From positions 186,001-250,000 of the forward strand of contig NZ_WQLV01000004.1 in NCBI RefSeq assembly GCF_009753675.1: DNA of 64,000 nt. The letters are read 5' to 3'. This document shows, in pieces, positions 21,115 through 29,903 of the stretch. This DNA is from Parasedimentitalea huanghaiensis (GTDB lineage Bacteria > Pseudomonadota > Alphaproteobacteria > Rhodobacterales > Rhodobacteraceae). Every line of letters starts with the position of its first letter. Positions within the stretch are counted from its first letter, which is position 1. The notes under the pieces are model-generated. The model was not told the origin of the DNA, ran no database searches, and worked only from the letters and a program-made list of their open reading frames with translations. The position numbers and the translations under genes are program-made.

Positions 21115-21144
21115 ATAAGGCCGTACCCCTGGGAGCACGGCCTT
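21110..21144 (-). terminator. Terminator of the DEAD-box helicase gene
   Basis: Read on the minus strand, AAGGCCGT / ACGGCCTT form an 8-bp stem (21117-21144). It is followed by TATTTTTTT. It lies 25 bases beyond the helicase stop. Confidence 0.85.
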
Positions 21145-21169
21145 TTCAAAATTCAAGCGTGTTGTTGAG

Positions 21170-22678
21170 TTAGCTAGCGCGGCGCTCTTCAAAGCTCAGC
21201 GCAATAAAGCTGGGGAGGTGATCGCCTAAGCCGACCACAGATTTCCCGTTGTCTCGGCCACCGCGTGAACGGTTGGAAGAGGAACGCGAATTCGACCTGT
21301 TGTCGGAAGAACGGGACCGGTTATCGTTTGACTTGGGGCGTCGATCTTCAGATTTGGCCTGACGTTCTTCTGTTTTAGGCTGACGATCCTTCGCGCTGTC
21401 AGTGGTCTCATCCACTGCCTTGCGTGGCTCGCTTGTCTTCGCGGAAGACCGGCGCGTACGCGTGGTGTATTTCTTTTCCTCCGCACCATCTTTGGCACTG
21501 TCTTTTGCCGCTTCTTCTTTGGCCGATTTCAGCGGGTTTTCCAGACGAGGAATTTCCTTTTGGACCAAACGCTCGATGTCGGCGAGGTTCTTTTCGTCCT
21601 TGGGAACGCAAAGCATCATCGCCTTGCCGTCACGACCGGCCCGACCGGTGCGGCCGATACGGTGCACATAGTCTTCGGCATGGCTGGGGACGTCATAGTT
21701 GAAAACGTGGCTCACGCTGGGAACATCCAGACCACGGGCAGCAACGTCAGACGCCACAAGAACGCGAAGTTGACCTTCGCGAAATGCGTCCAGGGTTTTA
21801 GTACGCTGGCTCTGGTCTAGATCGCCGTGGATTGCAGCCGCATCGAAACCATATTTTTTAAGCGACTTGGCGCAAATATCCACATCCGTCTTGCGGTTGC
21901 AAAAGACGATCGCATTCGTGCACTTCTCACCTTCGGCCTCAATCAACGTGCGCAGCAGCTTGCGTTTCTCGCTGCCTTCACGATCCCGGCGCGAGGCTTT
22001 GAACATCACGACGGCCTGTTCGATGTTCTCAGATGCGGTTGCCTGACGTGCCACTTCGATCCGGGCAGGAGCCGACAAAAACGTGTTGGTGATGCGCTCA
22101 ATCTCAGGCGCCATGGTGGCCGAGAAGAACAGTGTCTGACGGGTTAGCGGGTTGGTCAGGCCAAAAATGCGTTCGATATCAGGAATGAACCCCATGTCGA
22201 GCATTCGGTCGGCTTCATCTACTACCATGACTTTGACATCAGATAGAATCAGTTTGCCGCGTTCGAAATGGTCCAGCAGACGGCCCGGGGTGGCAATCAG
22301 AACATCAACACCACGGTCGATTGCTGCATCTTGTTCTTTGAACGAAACGCCGCCAATCAGCAGGGCTTTGGTCAGTTTCAGGTGCTTAGCGTAGGTGTCG
22401 AAGTTTTCGGCGACCTGAGCAGCGAGTTCACGCGTCGGGCACAGGACCAGACTGCGTGGCATTCTGGCGCGCGCACGGCCTCGGGCCAGCAAAGTGATCA
22501 TAGGAAGGGTAAAAGATGCAGTTTTACCGGTTCCGGTCTGGGCAATACCCAAAACGTCACGACCTTCCAGCGCAGGCGGAATTGCCTCGGCCTGGATCGG
22601 TGTTGGGGTTTCATAACCCGCTTCATCGATTGCTTTGAGAACTTTAGGGTTGAGATTCAGATCAGAAAATTTCGTCAT
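21170..22678 (-). CDS. DEAD-box ATP-dependent RNA helicase
   Basis: ATP-dependent RNA remodelling enzyme of 502 residues, RhlE-like in layout. Motif I AQTGTGKT is at 46-53. PTRELA, VDEADRM (motif II), FSATM (motif III) and HRIGRTGR (motif VI) follow in order. After about residue 390 the tail is long, basic and Ser/Arg/Asp-rich with RSR and RGG-like runs, typical of RNA-binding tails in this group. Such helicases often act in cold adaptation or ribosome assembly. The exact paralogue (RhlE or similar) is not assigned. Confidence 0.93.
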   Translation of the reverse strand: MTKFSDLNLNPKVLKAIDEAGYETPTPIQAEAIPPALEGRDVLGIAQTGTGKTASFTLPMITLLARGRARARMPRSLVLCPTRELAAQVAENFDTYAKHLKLTKALLIGGVSFKEQDAAIDRGVDVLIATPGRLLDHFERGKLILSDVKVMVVDEADRMLDMGFIPDIERIFGLTNPLTRQTLFFSATMAPEIERITNTFLSAPARIEVARQATASENIEQAVVMFKASRRDREGSEKRKLLRTLIEAEGEKCTNAIVFCNRKTDVDICAKSLKKYGFDAAAIHGDLDQSQRTKTLDAFREGQLRVLVASDVAARGLDVPSVSHVFNYDVPSHAEDYVHRIGRTGRAGRDGKAMMLCVPKDEKNLADIERLVQKEIPRLENPLKSAKEEAAKDSAKDGAEEKKYTTRTRRSSAKTSEPRKAVDETTDSAKDRQPKTEERQAKSEDRRPKSNDNRSRSSDNRSNSRSSSNRSRGGRDNGKSVVGLGDHLPSFIALSFEERRAS

Positions 22679-22862
22679 GTGTATCCGCGTTTCGCGGACG
22701 CTGACTTAGCCCGCACGTGCATTGATATGGCCGGACCCGGATGGTCTAAGTGCGATTTGCACTGTTGGCTCGCGGCGGGGAATAGCAAAATCACGGCGAT
22801 GGGTCAAACAGAGTCGGCTAATCTGCGCTGGGAATGTGTTATTGGGGCATTTGGGAAACAAA

Positions 22863-23813
22863 TCAACCGAATGCAGGGAATTGTTTCTGACGTTTTTCGG
22901 TGAGGTGAAGCCTGCGGATCTTCAGCAGTCCCTGGTCGTGTAGACGGGCGCGCAGTTCCGGTGTGTCAGCGCAGAGCTCATCATAGAAAGCGCGCAGCCC
23001 GGATAGGCCATTTTCAGTTTCTATTTCGGTCAAGAGCTCGTGTAGGGTGATCCCCCCCAGTTCGCGCCTACGATTGGGCGCAAGTTCTGGCCGGTATGAC
23101 CCTTGCTGCAGGCGATAGCGGTAGTGAGCAAACCAGCTGTCCCAATCCTTACTGTGTACATGGCACAAATCGACCGGAGACAGTTCGATTTGATCAGGGT
23201 TGCTTTCGCCCTCGCGGAACACATTGTGGATACGAAACTCTATGCCCTCGGCACCGGTTCGTACAAAGAGTTTGCCCTGATCATGGCTAAGGAAGCCCGT
23301 TTTCAGCTGATCCCCAAAGCGAGGGTAGAGCTGGCGAACAATTGTACTGCGGGCTGGATCGTTTGGAATATGCCCCTTAAATGCGGTGCCATCACCGGCC
23401 AGCGATTCTATAGGGCGGGCCCGCGCACAAAATACATCCTGCGGCAGCGGACCAAGATGTGTATGAACAGGCTGCTCGCTCCACAAAAACTCATCGACAT
23501 CCATATGGATCAGCCAATCAACATCGCCGGCCTGACGCCGATATGCGCGCGTTGCATTCAGCGTTTGGCGAACTTGGTGTTTAATGGGGCGGGACTTGCG
23601 TCGTTTTTGCCAATGGGCGTCGTCACACAGGATGACCCGGATCTTGGGGTGTGCCTTGAGAAAGGGCATTGCATCTGGGCATGGGGCATCAAGGTATAGA
23701 AACAGCCGGTGCGCGCCCGCCTCGAGGTGATAGGCAGCGAAATTCAGTATATCGATAGCTGGGGCCTTGATGGTGGCCACAAGACCCCAGCGAGAGTGTT
23801 CAGAGTTCGACAT
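22863..23813 (-). CDS. Glycosyltransferase family 2-like protein (PF13704 type)
   Basis: A 316-residue GT-A-like protein. It opens with VATIKAPAIDILNFAAYHL, the typical start of this family. The metal-binding motif DVDEF is at 105-109, and a C-terminal helical part has the HVHSKDW region. The target sugar acceptor is unknown; these proteins usually act in cell-surface polysaccharide synthesis. It lies alone between the helicase and prfC on the same strand. A second family member is at 62748-63809. Confidence 0.85.
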   Translation of the reverse strand: MSNSEHSRWGLVATIKAPAIDILNFAAYHLEAGAHRLFLYLDAPCPDAMPFLKAHPKIRVILCDDAHWQKRRKSRPIKHQVRQTLNATRAYRRQAGDVDWLIHMDVDEFLWSEQPVHTHLGPLPQDVFCARARPIESLAGDGTAFKGHIPNDPARSTIVRQLYPRFGDQLKTGFLSHDQGKLFVRTGAEGIEFRIHNVFREGESNPDQIELSPVDLCHVHSKDWDSWFAHYRYRLQQGSYRPELAPNRRRELGGITLHELLTEIETENGLSGLRAFYDELCADTPELRARLHDQGLLKIRRLHLTEKRQKQFPAFG

Positions 23814-23843
23814 TTGCCGTTTCTCAGTGTTTCAGATGATTAT

Positions 23844-25451
23844 CTAGACCATCATTTCCTTGGTAGCGGTAAGGTTTAGCTCTGGGTAGTCCCGAACAAC
23901 GCGGTCAATATCCCACTGCAAACGTGTAAGATAAACGATATCTCCGTCGTGGTCATGGGCGATGTGTTGGCTGTTGGTGCTGATGAATTTATCAAGTACT
24001 TGTTTGTCACCGTTAACCCATCGGGCGCTGGTAAACTGGCTCTGTTCAAAACGAACAGGCAGGCCATATTCCATCTCGATCCGGCTTGCGAGCACTTCGA
24101 ACTGGAGCTGCCCAACAACGCCAACGATAAATCCAGAACCGATAGAGGGTTTGAACACCTTGGCTGCGCCTTCTTCGGCAAATTGCATCAAGGCCTTTTC
24201 AAGATGCTTAGCTTTTAGTGGGTCACCGGGACGCACACTTTGCAGCAGCTCTGGCGCAAACGATGGGATACCGCTCACACGCAGGGCTTCGCCCTCGGTC
24301 AGTGTGTCACCAATGCGCAATTGGCCGTGGTTTGGAATGCCGATGATATCACCAGCCCAGGCCTCTTCCGCCAATTCACGGTCTGAGGCCAAGAACAGAA
24401 CTGGGTTGGAAATCGCCATCGGCTTTTTGGTACGCACATGGGTCAATTTCATACCGCGACTAAAATGGCCTGAGGCCATGCGTACAAAGGCGACGCGGTC
24501 ACGGTGCTTGGGGTCCATGTTGGCCTGCACTTTGAAGACAAAGCCGGCAACTTTCTTTTCCTCGGGCGCGATATCACGCGGATTGGCTTTTTGAACTTGA
24601 GGTTCAGGTCCGTAGTTGGCGATGCCATCCATCAACTCTTTGACACCAAAGGAATTAATTGCTGAACCAAACCAAATTGGTGTCATTGTTCCATCTAACA
24701 AAGCCTGACGGTCGAGTTTTGGCAGGAGTTCGCGCGCCATCTCTAGTTCTTCAAGAAATGTCTCGAGTAGATGTTCAGGCACGTGTTCAGCCAGTTTGGG
24801 GTCATCCAAGCCGTTGATTTCAATGCTTTCTGCAACTTTATTGCGGTCAGCGCGATCCATCAGTTCTAACCGGTCGCGCAGGATATCGTAAGTTCCAACA
24901 AAGTCGCGCCCAACCCCAATTGGCCAGCTGGCCGGTGTCACGTCGATCGCCAGATTTTCTTGAATTTCATCAATAATATCAAAGATTTCACGGCTTTCCC
25001 GGTCCATCTTGTTACAGAATGTCAAAATTGGCAAATCGCGCAAGCGGCAAACTTCGAACAGTTTCTGTGTCTGGCTTTCCACACCTTTGGCGCCATCGAT
25101 GACCATGACCGCAGCATCTACTGCCGTCAGGGTGCGATAGGTGTCTTCGGAGAAGTCCGAGTGGCCGGGCGTGTCAACAAGGTTGAACCGTAAGTCTTCG
25201 TAATCAAACGACATTGCGGATGCTGACACTGAGATGCCGCGGTCTTTTTCCATTTGCATAAAGTCGGATCGGGTGCGGCGTGCTTCGCCTTTGGCACGCA
25301 CCTGTCCGGCCATTTGGATCGCGCCACCATACAACAGAAATTTTTCCGTCAAAGTGGTCTTGCCCGCATCCGGATGCGAGATGATCGCAAAGGTGCGGCG
25401 GCGGGCGATTTCAGCCGGCAGATTGGGGCGGTTTGAAGCAATGTCAGACAT
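23844..25451 (-). CDS. prfC: Peptide chain release factor 3
   Basis: GTPase that recycles RF1/RF2 after termination. With the ATG at 25451 it is 535 residues, the standard length. The frame stays open to 25811, but the extra residues have no family match. The P-loop HPDAGKTT is at 26-33, followed by DTPGHSDF (G3) and NKMD (G4), then the EF-Tu-like domain 2 and the RF3 C-terminal domain. The ribosome site is weak. The 163-base region upstream is shared with the divergent BrnA-like gene. Confidence 0.95.
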   Translation of the reverse strand: MSDIASNRPNLPAEIARRRTFAIISHPDAGKTTLTEKFLLYGGAIQMAGQVRAKGEARRTRSDFMQMEKDRGISVSASAMSFDYEDLRFNLVDTPGHSDFSEDTYRTLTAVDAAVMVIDGAKGVESQTQKLFEVCRLRDLPILTFCNKMDRESREIFDIIDEIQENLAIDVTPASWPIGVGRDFVGTYDILRDRLELMDRADRNKVAESIEINGLDDPKLAEHVPEHLLETFLEELEMARELLPKLDRQALLDGTMTPIWFGSAINSFGVKELMDGIANYGPEPQVQKANPRDIAPEEKKVAGFVFKVQANMDPKHRDRVAFVRMASGHFSRGMKLTHVRTKKPMAISNPVLFLASDRELAEEAWAGDIIGIPNHGQLRIGDTLTEGEALRVSGIPSFAPELLQSVRPGDPLKAKHLEKALMQFAEEGAAKVFKPSIGSGFIVGVVGQLQFEVLASRIEMEYGLPVRFEQSQFTSARWVNGDKQVLDKFISTNSQHIAHDHDGDIVYLTRLQWDIDRVVRDYPELNLTATKEMMV

Positions 25452-25519
25452 GAGCGCGCGTATAGGTAAGAAAGTGGGCTGAGGCAAGGAAAACGGAGGG
25501 TGCGATCTGTACACTTTGC

Positions 25520-25536
25520 GTGCACCACCTGTGCAC
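25520..25536. promoter_or_regulatory. Candidate operator: paired GTGCAC motifs
   Basis: Two copies of the self-complementary hexamer GTGCAC are separated by 5 bases in the divergent prfC / BrnA-like region. The site reads as both a direct and an inverted repeat, as ribbon-helix-helix proteins often bind. The link to the neighbouring BrnA-like protein is speculative. Confidence 0.3.
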
Positions 25537-25614
25537 CGGGCGCCGTGCATTGGCGGGATTAACCTTTGGGGTCCAGATTTGTCGCTCCCGCAACAGGCAC
25601 AGGGCTGTGATAAC

Positions 25615-25971
25615 ATGATCATCAATCGAAAGTCTGCCAGTACAGAAATGCAATTGGAACTGGAACGACACCAAGATGAACTGCGCAAGGTGTGGCTCGA
25701 CAAAAGCATGCCGGAAGACTGGAACGGGATGGACAGCTGGGAGCGGTTGGACCGGGAGAAGACCCGTGTCACCGTGCGGCTGGATGCGGATATGGTGCGC
25801 TGGTTTCGCAAACTTGGCCCCGGCTATGGCCGCCGCATCAACGCGATTTTGCGGATCTACTGGATGGCGTTGTTAAGCGGTCACATCGAGGCCTATGACG
25901 GGGATAATGTGACGCCACGATTGTTCCTGAATGCCCATGCCAAAGTGCGAGAGTTGGAGGAGGGGAGATAA
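25615..25971 (+). CDS. BrnA-like antitoxin-family protein without a visible toxin partner
   Basis: With the ATG at 25615 this is a 118-residue protein. Residues 50-83 carry RVTVRLDADMVRWFRKLGPG, then YGRRINAILRIYW, the ribbon-helix-helix signature of BrnA/DUF4415 antitoxins. The N-terminal 45 residues are charged and helical, which is longer than usual. No BrnT-type toxin gene lies on either side: upstream is prfC and downstream is an NTF2-like gene. It may be a stand-alone DNA-binding protein. The start is uncertain, as the frame is open to 25516 and the ribosome site is weak. Confidence 0.65.
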   Translation: MIINRKSASTEMQLELERHQDELRKVWLDKSMPEDWNGMDSWERLDREKTRVTVRLDADMVRWFRKLGPGYGRRINAILRIYWMALLSGHIEAYDGDNVTPRLFLNAHAKVRELEEGR

Positions 25972-26119
25972 AAGGTGGGAGGGGTAGAATTCGGTTTTGA
26001 TGCCAGAAACTGTCATCAGTCGACTCGAATCGCGTTGACCGCGAAATGCGCTATGTTCTATAAATGTTCTCTTCCTGGGTGCCGCAGACAGGCACAGAAC
26101 ATAGAAATAGGATATCGAG

Positions 26120-26587
26120 ATGATTGAGCGTTCTTTTGCTGACTGCGTCAGCCAACAAATTGAGTTGCTGCAAGCCGGGAAACCTCTGGCGGCCTTTGAC
26201 AAATTTTTTGCTGCGGATGGGGTGATGTTTGCCAATGACATCCTGTTTGCCACTGGTGCTGGTGAAGCTCGGCGTAAGCAGGAACCGTTCATAAATACGG
26301 CCTCTTTGATCGAGGGGATGATTACAGAGGTGCGGTCCATCGAGGTGCTGCAGATCTGTGTGTTTCGAAACAAAACCAGTTTCAGCACATCCGAAGGCAT
26401 CCGGCATCAGATTGACGGGCTGTGCTGGCAACAATGGCGCAGTGGCAAGATTATCGAAGAACGTTACTATGACAACAGCCACATGAGACTGCTGATCGCG
26501 CAGGGGGTGCTAAAGCGTCCGGACATGATGATCGAGGCCTACAGGGGGCGTCAATCAGTTGGGTCTATGTCACTGGACTGCGCGTAG
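26120..26587 (+). CDS. NTF2/SnoaL-like protein
   Basis: A 155-residue protein with the helix-then-sheet pattern of the NTF2-like fold. An N-terminal helix (IELLQAGKPLAAFDKFFAADGVMFAND) is followed by beta strands ending in the CWQQWRSGKIIEERYYDN strand pair. AGGATATCGAG precedes the ATG. The fold is used by many small isomerases, hydrolases and binding proteins. I cannot name a substrate. It is convergent with the Hint-domain gene. Confidence 0.65.
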   Translation: MIERSFADCVSQQIELLQAGKPLAAFDKFFAADGVMFANDILFATGAGEARRKQEPFINTASLIEGMITEVRSIEVLQICVFRNKTSFSTSEGIRHQIDGLCWQQWRSGKIIEERYYDNSHMRLLIAQGVLKRPDMMIEAYRGRQSVGSMSLDCA

Positions 26588-26604
26588 CTGCAGCTATGCC
26601 TTTT

Positions 26605-27678
26605 TCAGCGAAGTGAGGCGCGTTTCAAGGCCGCAATGGCGTCGGGGCGATCCAGCAGGGCTTTTTGCACATCCAATCCGTGGTTATCCCGTCGACCATG
26701 GGAGGTCAGATGTGGCGACAGCTGGTCAAGGAGCTCGGGCGGCAGCGCGGGTTTTGTGACGGGGTCAACCAGCAGGGATTCGGCGGCGATACCCTCGGCG
26801 TAGATGATATGGTGGCGATCAAACAGGATCTGAAAGTAGTCAATAAAACCACCATCTTGCACCACAACCGTGTGACCATTGATCAGGTGGCGTGCCTTGA
26901 CCAGCAGTTCAGACGCGCCTGCGCCAATCTCGTCGCTGCGCTGATAAACAAACAACCGGTGATCGGGGCTGACCAGAAGATCGTTTTCGTTGTTCAGCGC
27001 GCCGGCACGGATCAATATAGGCGCCATGCCCCCAACGGCACGGTGCGTTGTCTGACCAATCCAGCGGACCATTTGTGGGCCTTCATCGCGGGTTAGAACT
27101 TTGTCGCCTGGCTGGAGCTGTTCAATTGGAACCTGAGCCCCGGATGCCATGGTGATATGCGTGCCGCGGCTAAACGAGACATTGGCAATTTGCGCCAGTT
27201 TCTTGCGGGCGTCTTTGCGTTCGCCGCGCACAAGCACATAGTCGGTTTGGGCCACTATTGGTGCCAAAGGTAACAGGAAAATATCAGAAATCATTCCGTC
27301 CTGATCAACCTCAACCAGTACCAGCGCCTCGGTGATGCTGCCATCGGGAGACATCAAGCTCAGCGCACAATCCAGATGCAACTGGGCATTTGCGGTCCCC
27401 AGTTCAGTGTCTTCAGCCACCCGCAGATCGCCGCCCATTTGGGCCAACAAGCCTAGCCGCTTTGGGGATGTGCTTTGGTCCAGTTGATAGGTGTCATCAA
27501 GCATCAGATCATCCAGCACCCCCAGCGTATCGCCCAGATTAGCGCCGACCTGCACGGAGAAACCGGTGGCAGGGTAGACAAGGACTGATTGGATATGGCC
27601 GTGTTCTGAGTGCACTTGGAAACCTTGGGTAAGAGTGAACCATAAGGTGATATTGGGGCAATCGTTGCACCAGTCCAC
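26605..27678 (-). CDS. Hint-domain protein (Hint_2)
   Basis: A protein of about 357 residues. The N-terminal half has beta-rich repeats of no known family. A Hint_2 domain starts near residue 168 with SFSRGTHI, where Ser replaces the Cys usual at position 1. VPIEQLQPGDKVLTRDEG follows, then VRWIG and the block-B motif SPDHR (237-241). Hint domains cleave or splice themselves in inteins and hedgehog proteins, but in this bacterial group the role is unknown. The only standard start is the GTG at 27678. The frame continues open to about 27777 without ATG, GTG or TTG, and reads like protein, so the true start may be unusual. Confidence 0.75.
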   Translation of the reverse strand: MDWCNDCPNITLWFTLTQGFQVHSEHGHIQSVLVYPATGFSVQVGANLGDTLGVLDDLMLDDTYQLDQSTSPKRLGLLAQMGGDLRVAEDTELGTANAQLHLDCALSLMSPDGSITEALVLVEVDQDGMISDIFLLPLAPIVAQTDYVLVRGERKDARKKLAQIANVSFSRGTHITMASGAQVPIEQLQPGDKVLTRDEGPQMVRWIGQTTHRAVGGMAPILIRAGALNNENDLLVSPDHRLFVYQRSDEIGAGASELLVKARHLINGHTVVVQDGGFIDYFQILFDRHHIIYAEGIAAESLLVDPVTKPALPPELLDQLSPHLTSHGRRDNHGLDVQKALLDRPDAIAALKRASLR

Positions 27679-27828
27679 ACCTATAGCAGGGATTTGCCAA
27701 AGGTGTAGCAGCGAATTGTGGCTGTAGCTGGACCAGATGACGCAAATTTGCAGGCGGCCGGGCTGGTCAATTTAGGAAAGCCGGTGCAAGGATGGCGCAA
27801 AATTGCATCCATCTGAGGGAGAGAAACC

Positions 27829-28608
27829 ATGGATCTGGGAATTTCAGGCAAGCGCGCACTGGTCTGTGCCAGCAGCAAGGGTTTGGGACTGGGCTGTGCC
27901 GAGGCGCTGGCAGAGGCTGGGGTCAATCTGGTGATGAACGCGCGCGGCTCGGAAGCCCTAGAGGCTTCGGCGCAGGCGATCCGTGACCAGTATGGCGTTG
28001 ACGTGGTTACAGTTGCTGCTGACATTTCAACGGCTGAAGGGCAGGCGCAGGTGATTACGGCTGCTACGGGCGTGGACATTTTGGTCAATAATGCCGGTGG
28101 TCCACCTCCGGGCATGTGGATGGACTGGGATCGCGATGATTTCATTGCAGCACTGGACGCCAATATGCTGGCCCCAATTGCACTGATGAAGGCGCTGATG
28201 CCGGGGATGATGGATCGTGGCTGGGGCCGGGTGGTCAATATCACCAGCGTTTCGGTCAAGGCACCGGTTGCTGTGCTGGGATTGTCGAATTCGGCGCGGG
28301 CTGGGTTGACAGGCTATGTGGCCGGCACCTCGCGTCAAATTGCAGGGCAGGGTGTAACGATCAACAATTTGCAGCCAGGCATTCATGCCACCGACCGTGC
28401 CGTTGCATTGGACACGGGTGTGTCCTCGCAGCAAGGGATCACGATGGAGGAAGCCCAGGCGCAGCGCAGTGCAACCATTCCAGTCGGCCGCTATGGCACC
28501 CGGAGCGAATTTGGTGCCACCTGTGCATTCCTGTGTTCGCAGCATGCTGGGTTTATTGTTGGGCAAAACATTTTGCTGGATGGCGGTGCCTCCAACTTGG
28601 TGATGTAA
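27829..28608 (+). CDS. Short-chain dehydrogenase-like protein with altered catalytic site
   Basis: A 259-residue Rossmann-fold SDR with the cofactor loop ASSKGLG (14-20), NNAGG at 87-91 and a normal C-terminal LLDGG. The catalytic Ser140 is present. At the YxxxK position the protein has Ser153 and Arg157 instead of Tyr and Lys. This variant occurs in a subset of SDRs labelled 3-oxoacyl reductases. Whether it is active as a dehydrogenase is doubtful. GGGAGAG precedes the ATG. The stop abuts the ATG of the AlkC-like gene, so the two are co-transcribed. Confidence 0.85.
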   Translation: MDLGISGKRALVCASSKGLGLGCAEALAEAGVNLVMNARGSEALEASAQAIRDQYGVDVVTVAADISTAEGQAQVITAATGVDILVNNAGGPPPGMWMDWDRDDFIAALDANMLAPIALMKALMPGMMDRGWGRVVNITSVSVKAPVAVLGLSNSARAGLTGYVAGTSRQIAGQGVTINNLQPGIHATDRAVALDTGVSSQQGITMEEAQAQRSATIPVGRYGTRSEFGATCAFLCSQHAGFIVGQNILLDGGASNLVM

Positions 28609-29727
28609 ATGGCAAGTGGATTTTCTTTGAAAGACCAGTTGTTCAATCAGGAGAAGGTCCGCTATTTGGCGGGCCTGTTTGCCGAGGCTGATCCTGGGTT
28701 CGACGCAGAACAGTTTGAATCGCGGGTGATGGAGCAGCTGCTTGGTTTTGAGTTGAAGCAGCGGATCAACTGGATTGCTGAAATGTTGGGGGAGGCCCTG
28801 CCCGGGACATTGCCAGAGGTTGCCCCGGTGCTGCTGCGCGCATTGCCTGAGCCGCTGGACCCAAAGAAGACAGATGATGATTTTGGCGATTTTATCTTTG
28901 CCCCACTGGGAGAATTTGTTGTAGCCAAAGGATTGGAGGACCACCGCGAGTTGGCGTTGGATCTTCTGGCCGAACTGACCCAAAGATTTTCGATGGAATG
29001 GGCGGTGCGACCGTTCCTGAACCGCTGGCCTGTTGAAGCAATGGCGCGGATGCAGGCCTGGACTGGGCACGACAGCTATCATGTGCGCCGTCTGGTCAGC
29101 GAGGGGACCCGCCCGAGACTGCCTTGGGGGCTTGCGGTTGGGCTGGATCTGCCTGAGCCACTGCCACTGCTGGAGGCGCTTCATGGTGATGCAACCCGCT
29201 ATGTTACGCGATCAATTGCCAACCATCTGAATGACATAACCAAAAAAGACCCTGACCTTGTGCTGGATCTGTTGGAGAAATGGCGGGTTGATGCGCAGCA
29301 AGACCGGCGGGAACTGGATTGGATGACGGCTCATGCTCTGCGTGGATTGGTCAAATCAGGGCATCCGCGGGCCATGGAAATGCTGGGCTATGATCCTTTG
29401 GCGAAATTGGACGCGCGGTTGGATTTGAAGGCTGGCGCTGTGAGAATTGGCGAGGCACTGGAGTTTTCCTGCCACCTGAATACGGCGGAGGACTTGCCGG
29501 TTTTGGTGGACTACCGGCTGCACTTTCAACGCCCAGGTGGCAAAATATCCGCCAAGGTATTCAAGTTGAAGCAGGCCCGCGTAACAGGCGGAGCGCTGAC
29601 CCTTAAAAAACGCCATCCCTTGAAGGGCAATGCCAGCACATTCACATTGGTGCCCGGTCAACATCGGATAGAGTTGCTGGTCAATGGACGGGTGCGCGAC
29701 GACGTTGAGTTCGAGCTGATGGCCTGA
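28609..29727 (+). CDS. AlkC-like DNA alkylation repair HEAT-repeat protein
   Basis: A 372-residue protein made mostly of helical HEAT-like repeats, with the family pattern MEWAVRPFLNRWP, HVRRLVSEGTRPRLPWG and YVTRSIANHLNDITKKDPDLVL. These motifs mark the AlkC (COG4335) type of DNA glycosylase-like alkylation repair proteins. Residues about 275-372 look beta-rich and Ig-like, as in some AlkC homologues. The ATG follows the SDR stop without a gap, which suggests coupling. Activity on 3-methyladenine is the known family function and is not shown here. Confidence 0.75.
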   Translation: MASGFSLKDQLFNQEKVRYLAGLFAEADPGFDAEQFESRVMEQLLGFELKQRINWIAEMLGEALPGTLPEVAPVLLRALPEPLDPKKTDDDFGDFIFAPLGEFVVAKGLEDHRELALDLLAELTQRFSMEWAVRPFLNRWPVEAMARMQAWTGHDSYHVRRLVSEGTRPRLPWGLAVGLDLPEPLPLLEALHGDATRYVTRSIANHLNDITKKDPDLVLDLLEKWRVDAQQDRRELDWMTAHALRGLVKSGHPRAMEMLGYDPLAKLDARLDLKAGAVRIGEALEFSCHLNTAEDLPVLVDYRLHFQRPGGKISAKVFKLKQARVTGGALTLKKRHPLKGNASTFTLVPGQHRIELLVNGRVRDDVEFELMA

Positions 29728-29743
29728 TCTGAACATCAACAGT

Positions 29744-29810
29744 TGGGGGCGCTGCCCCCAGCCCCCTATGGGGCCTCCCCCGGGATATTTAGGGCTAGAT
29801 GAACGGGGGG
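29744..29810. repeat. Intergenic repeat with hairpins, Rhodobacteraceae type
   Basis: The stretch starts with TGGGGGC-GCT-GCCCCCA (29744-29760), then GCCCC-CTAT-GGGGC (29761-29774). GCCTCCCCCGGGATATTT and a GATGAA tail follow. I recall this arrangement as a very common intergenic element in Rhodobacteraceae. It lies after the AlkC-like gene and could also end its transcript. A variant is at 3005-3038. Confidence 0.55.
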
Positions 29811-29903
29811 CTCAACTTGTCACACTTATGTAAATTGGGATGGTTATGACTGCAGGAAAGAATGGCTGCCGCCCATTTGCAAACAGAGCCGGAGATCAAC
29901 GTA

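Noticed and set aside
25452-25811. N-terminal extension of PrfC
   Set aside because: The added 120 residues are low in hydrophobic pattern and Cys/Ser-rich, unlike any RF3. It also overlaps the divergent BrnA-like gene.
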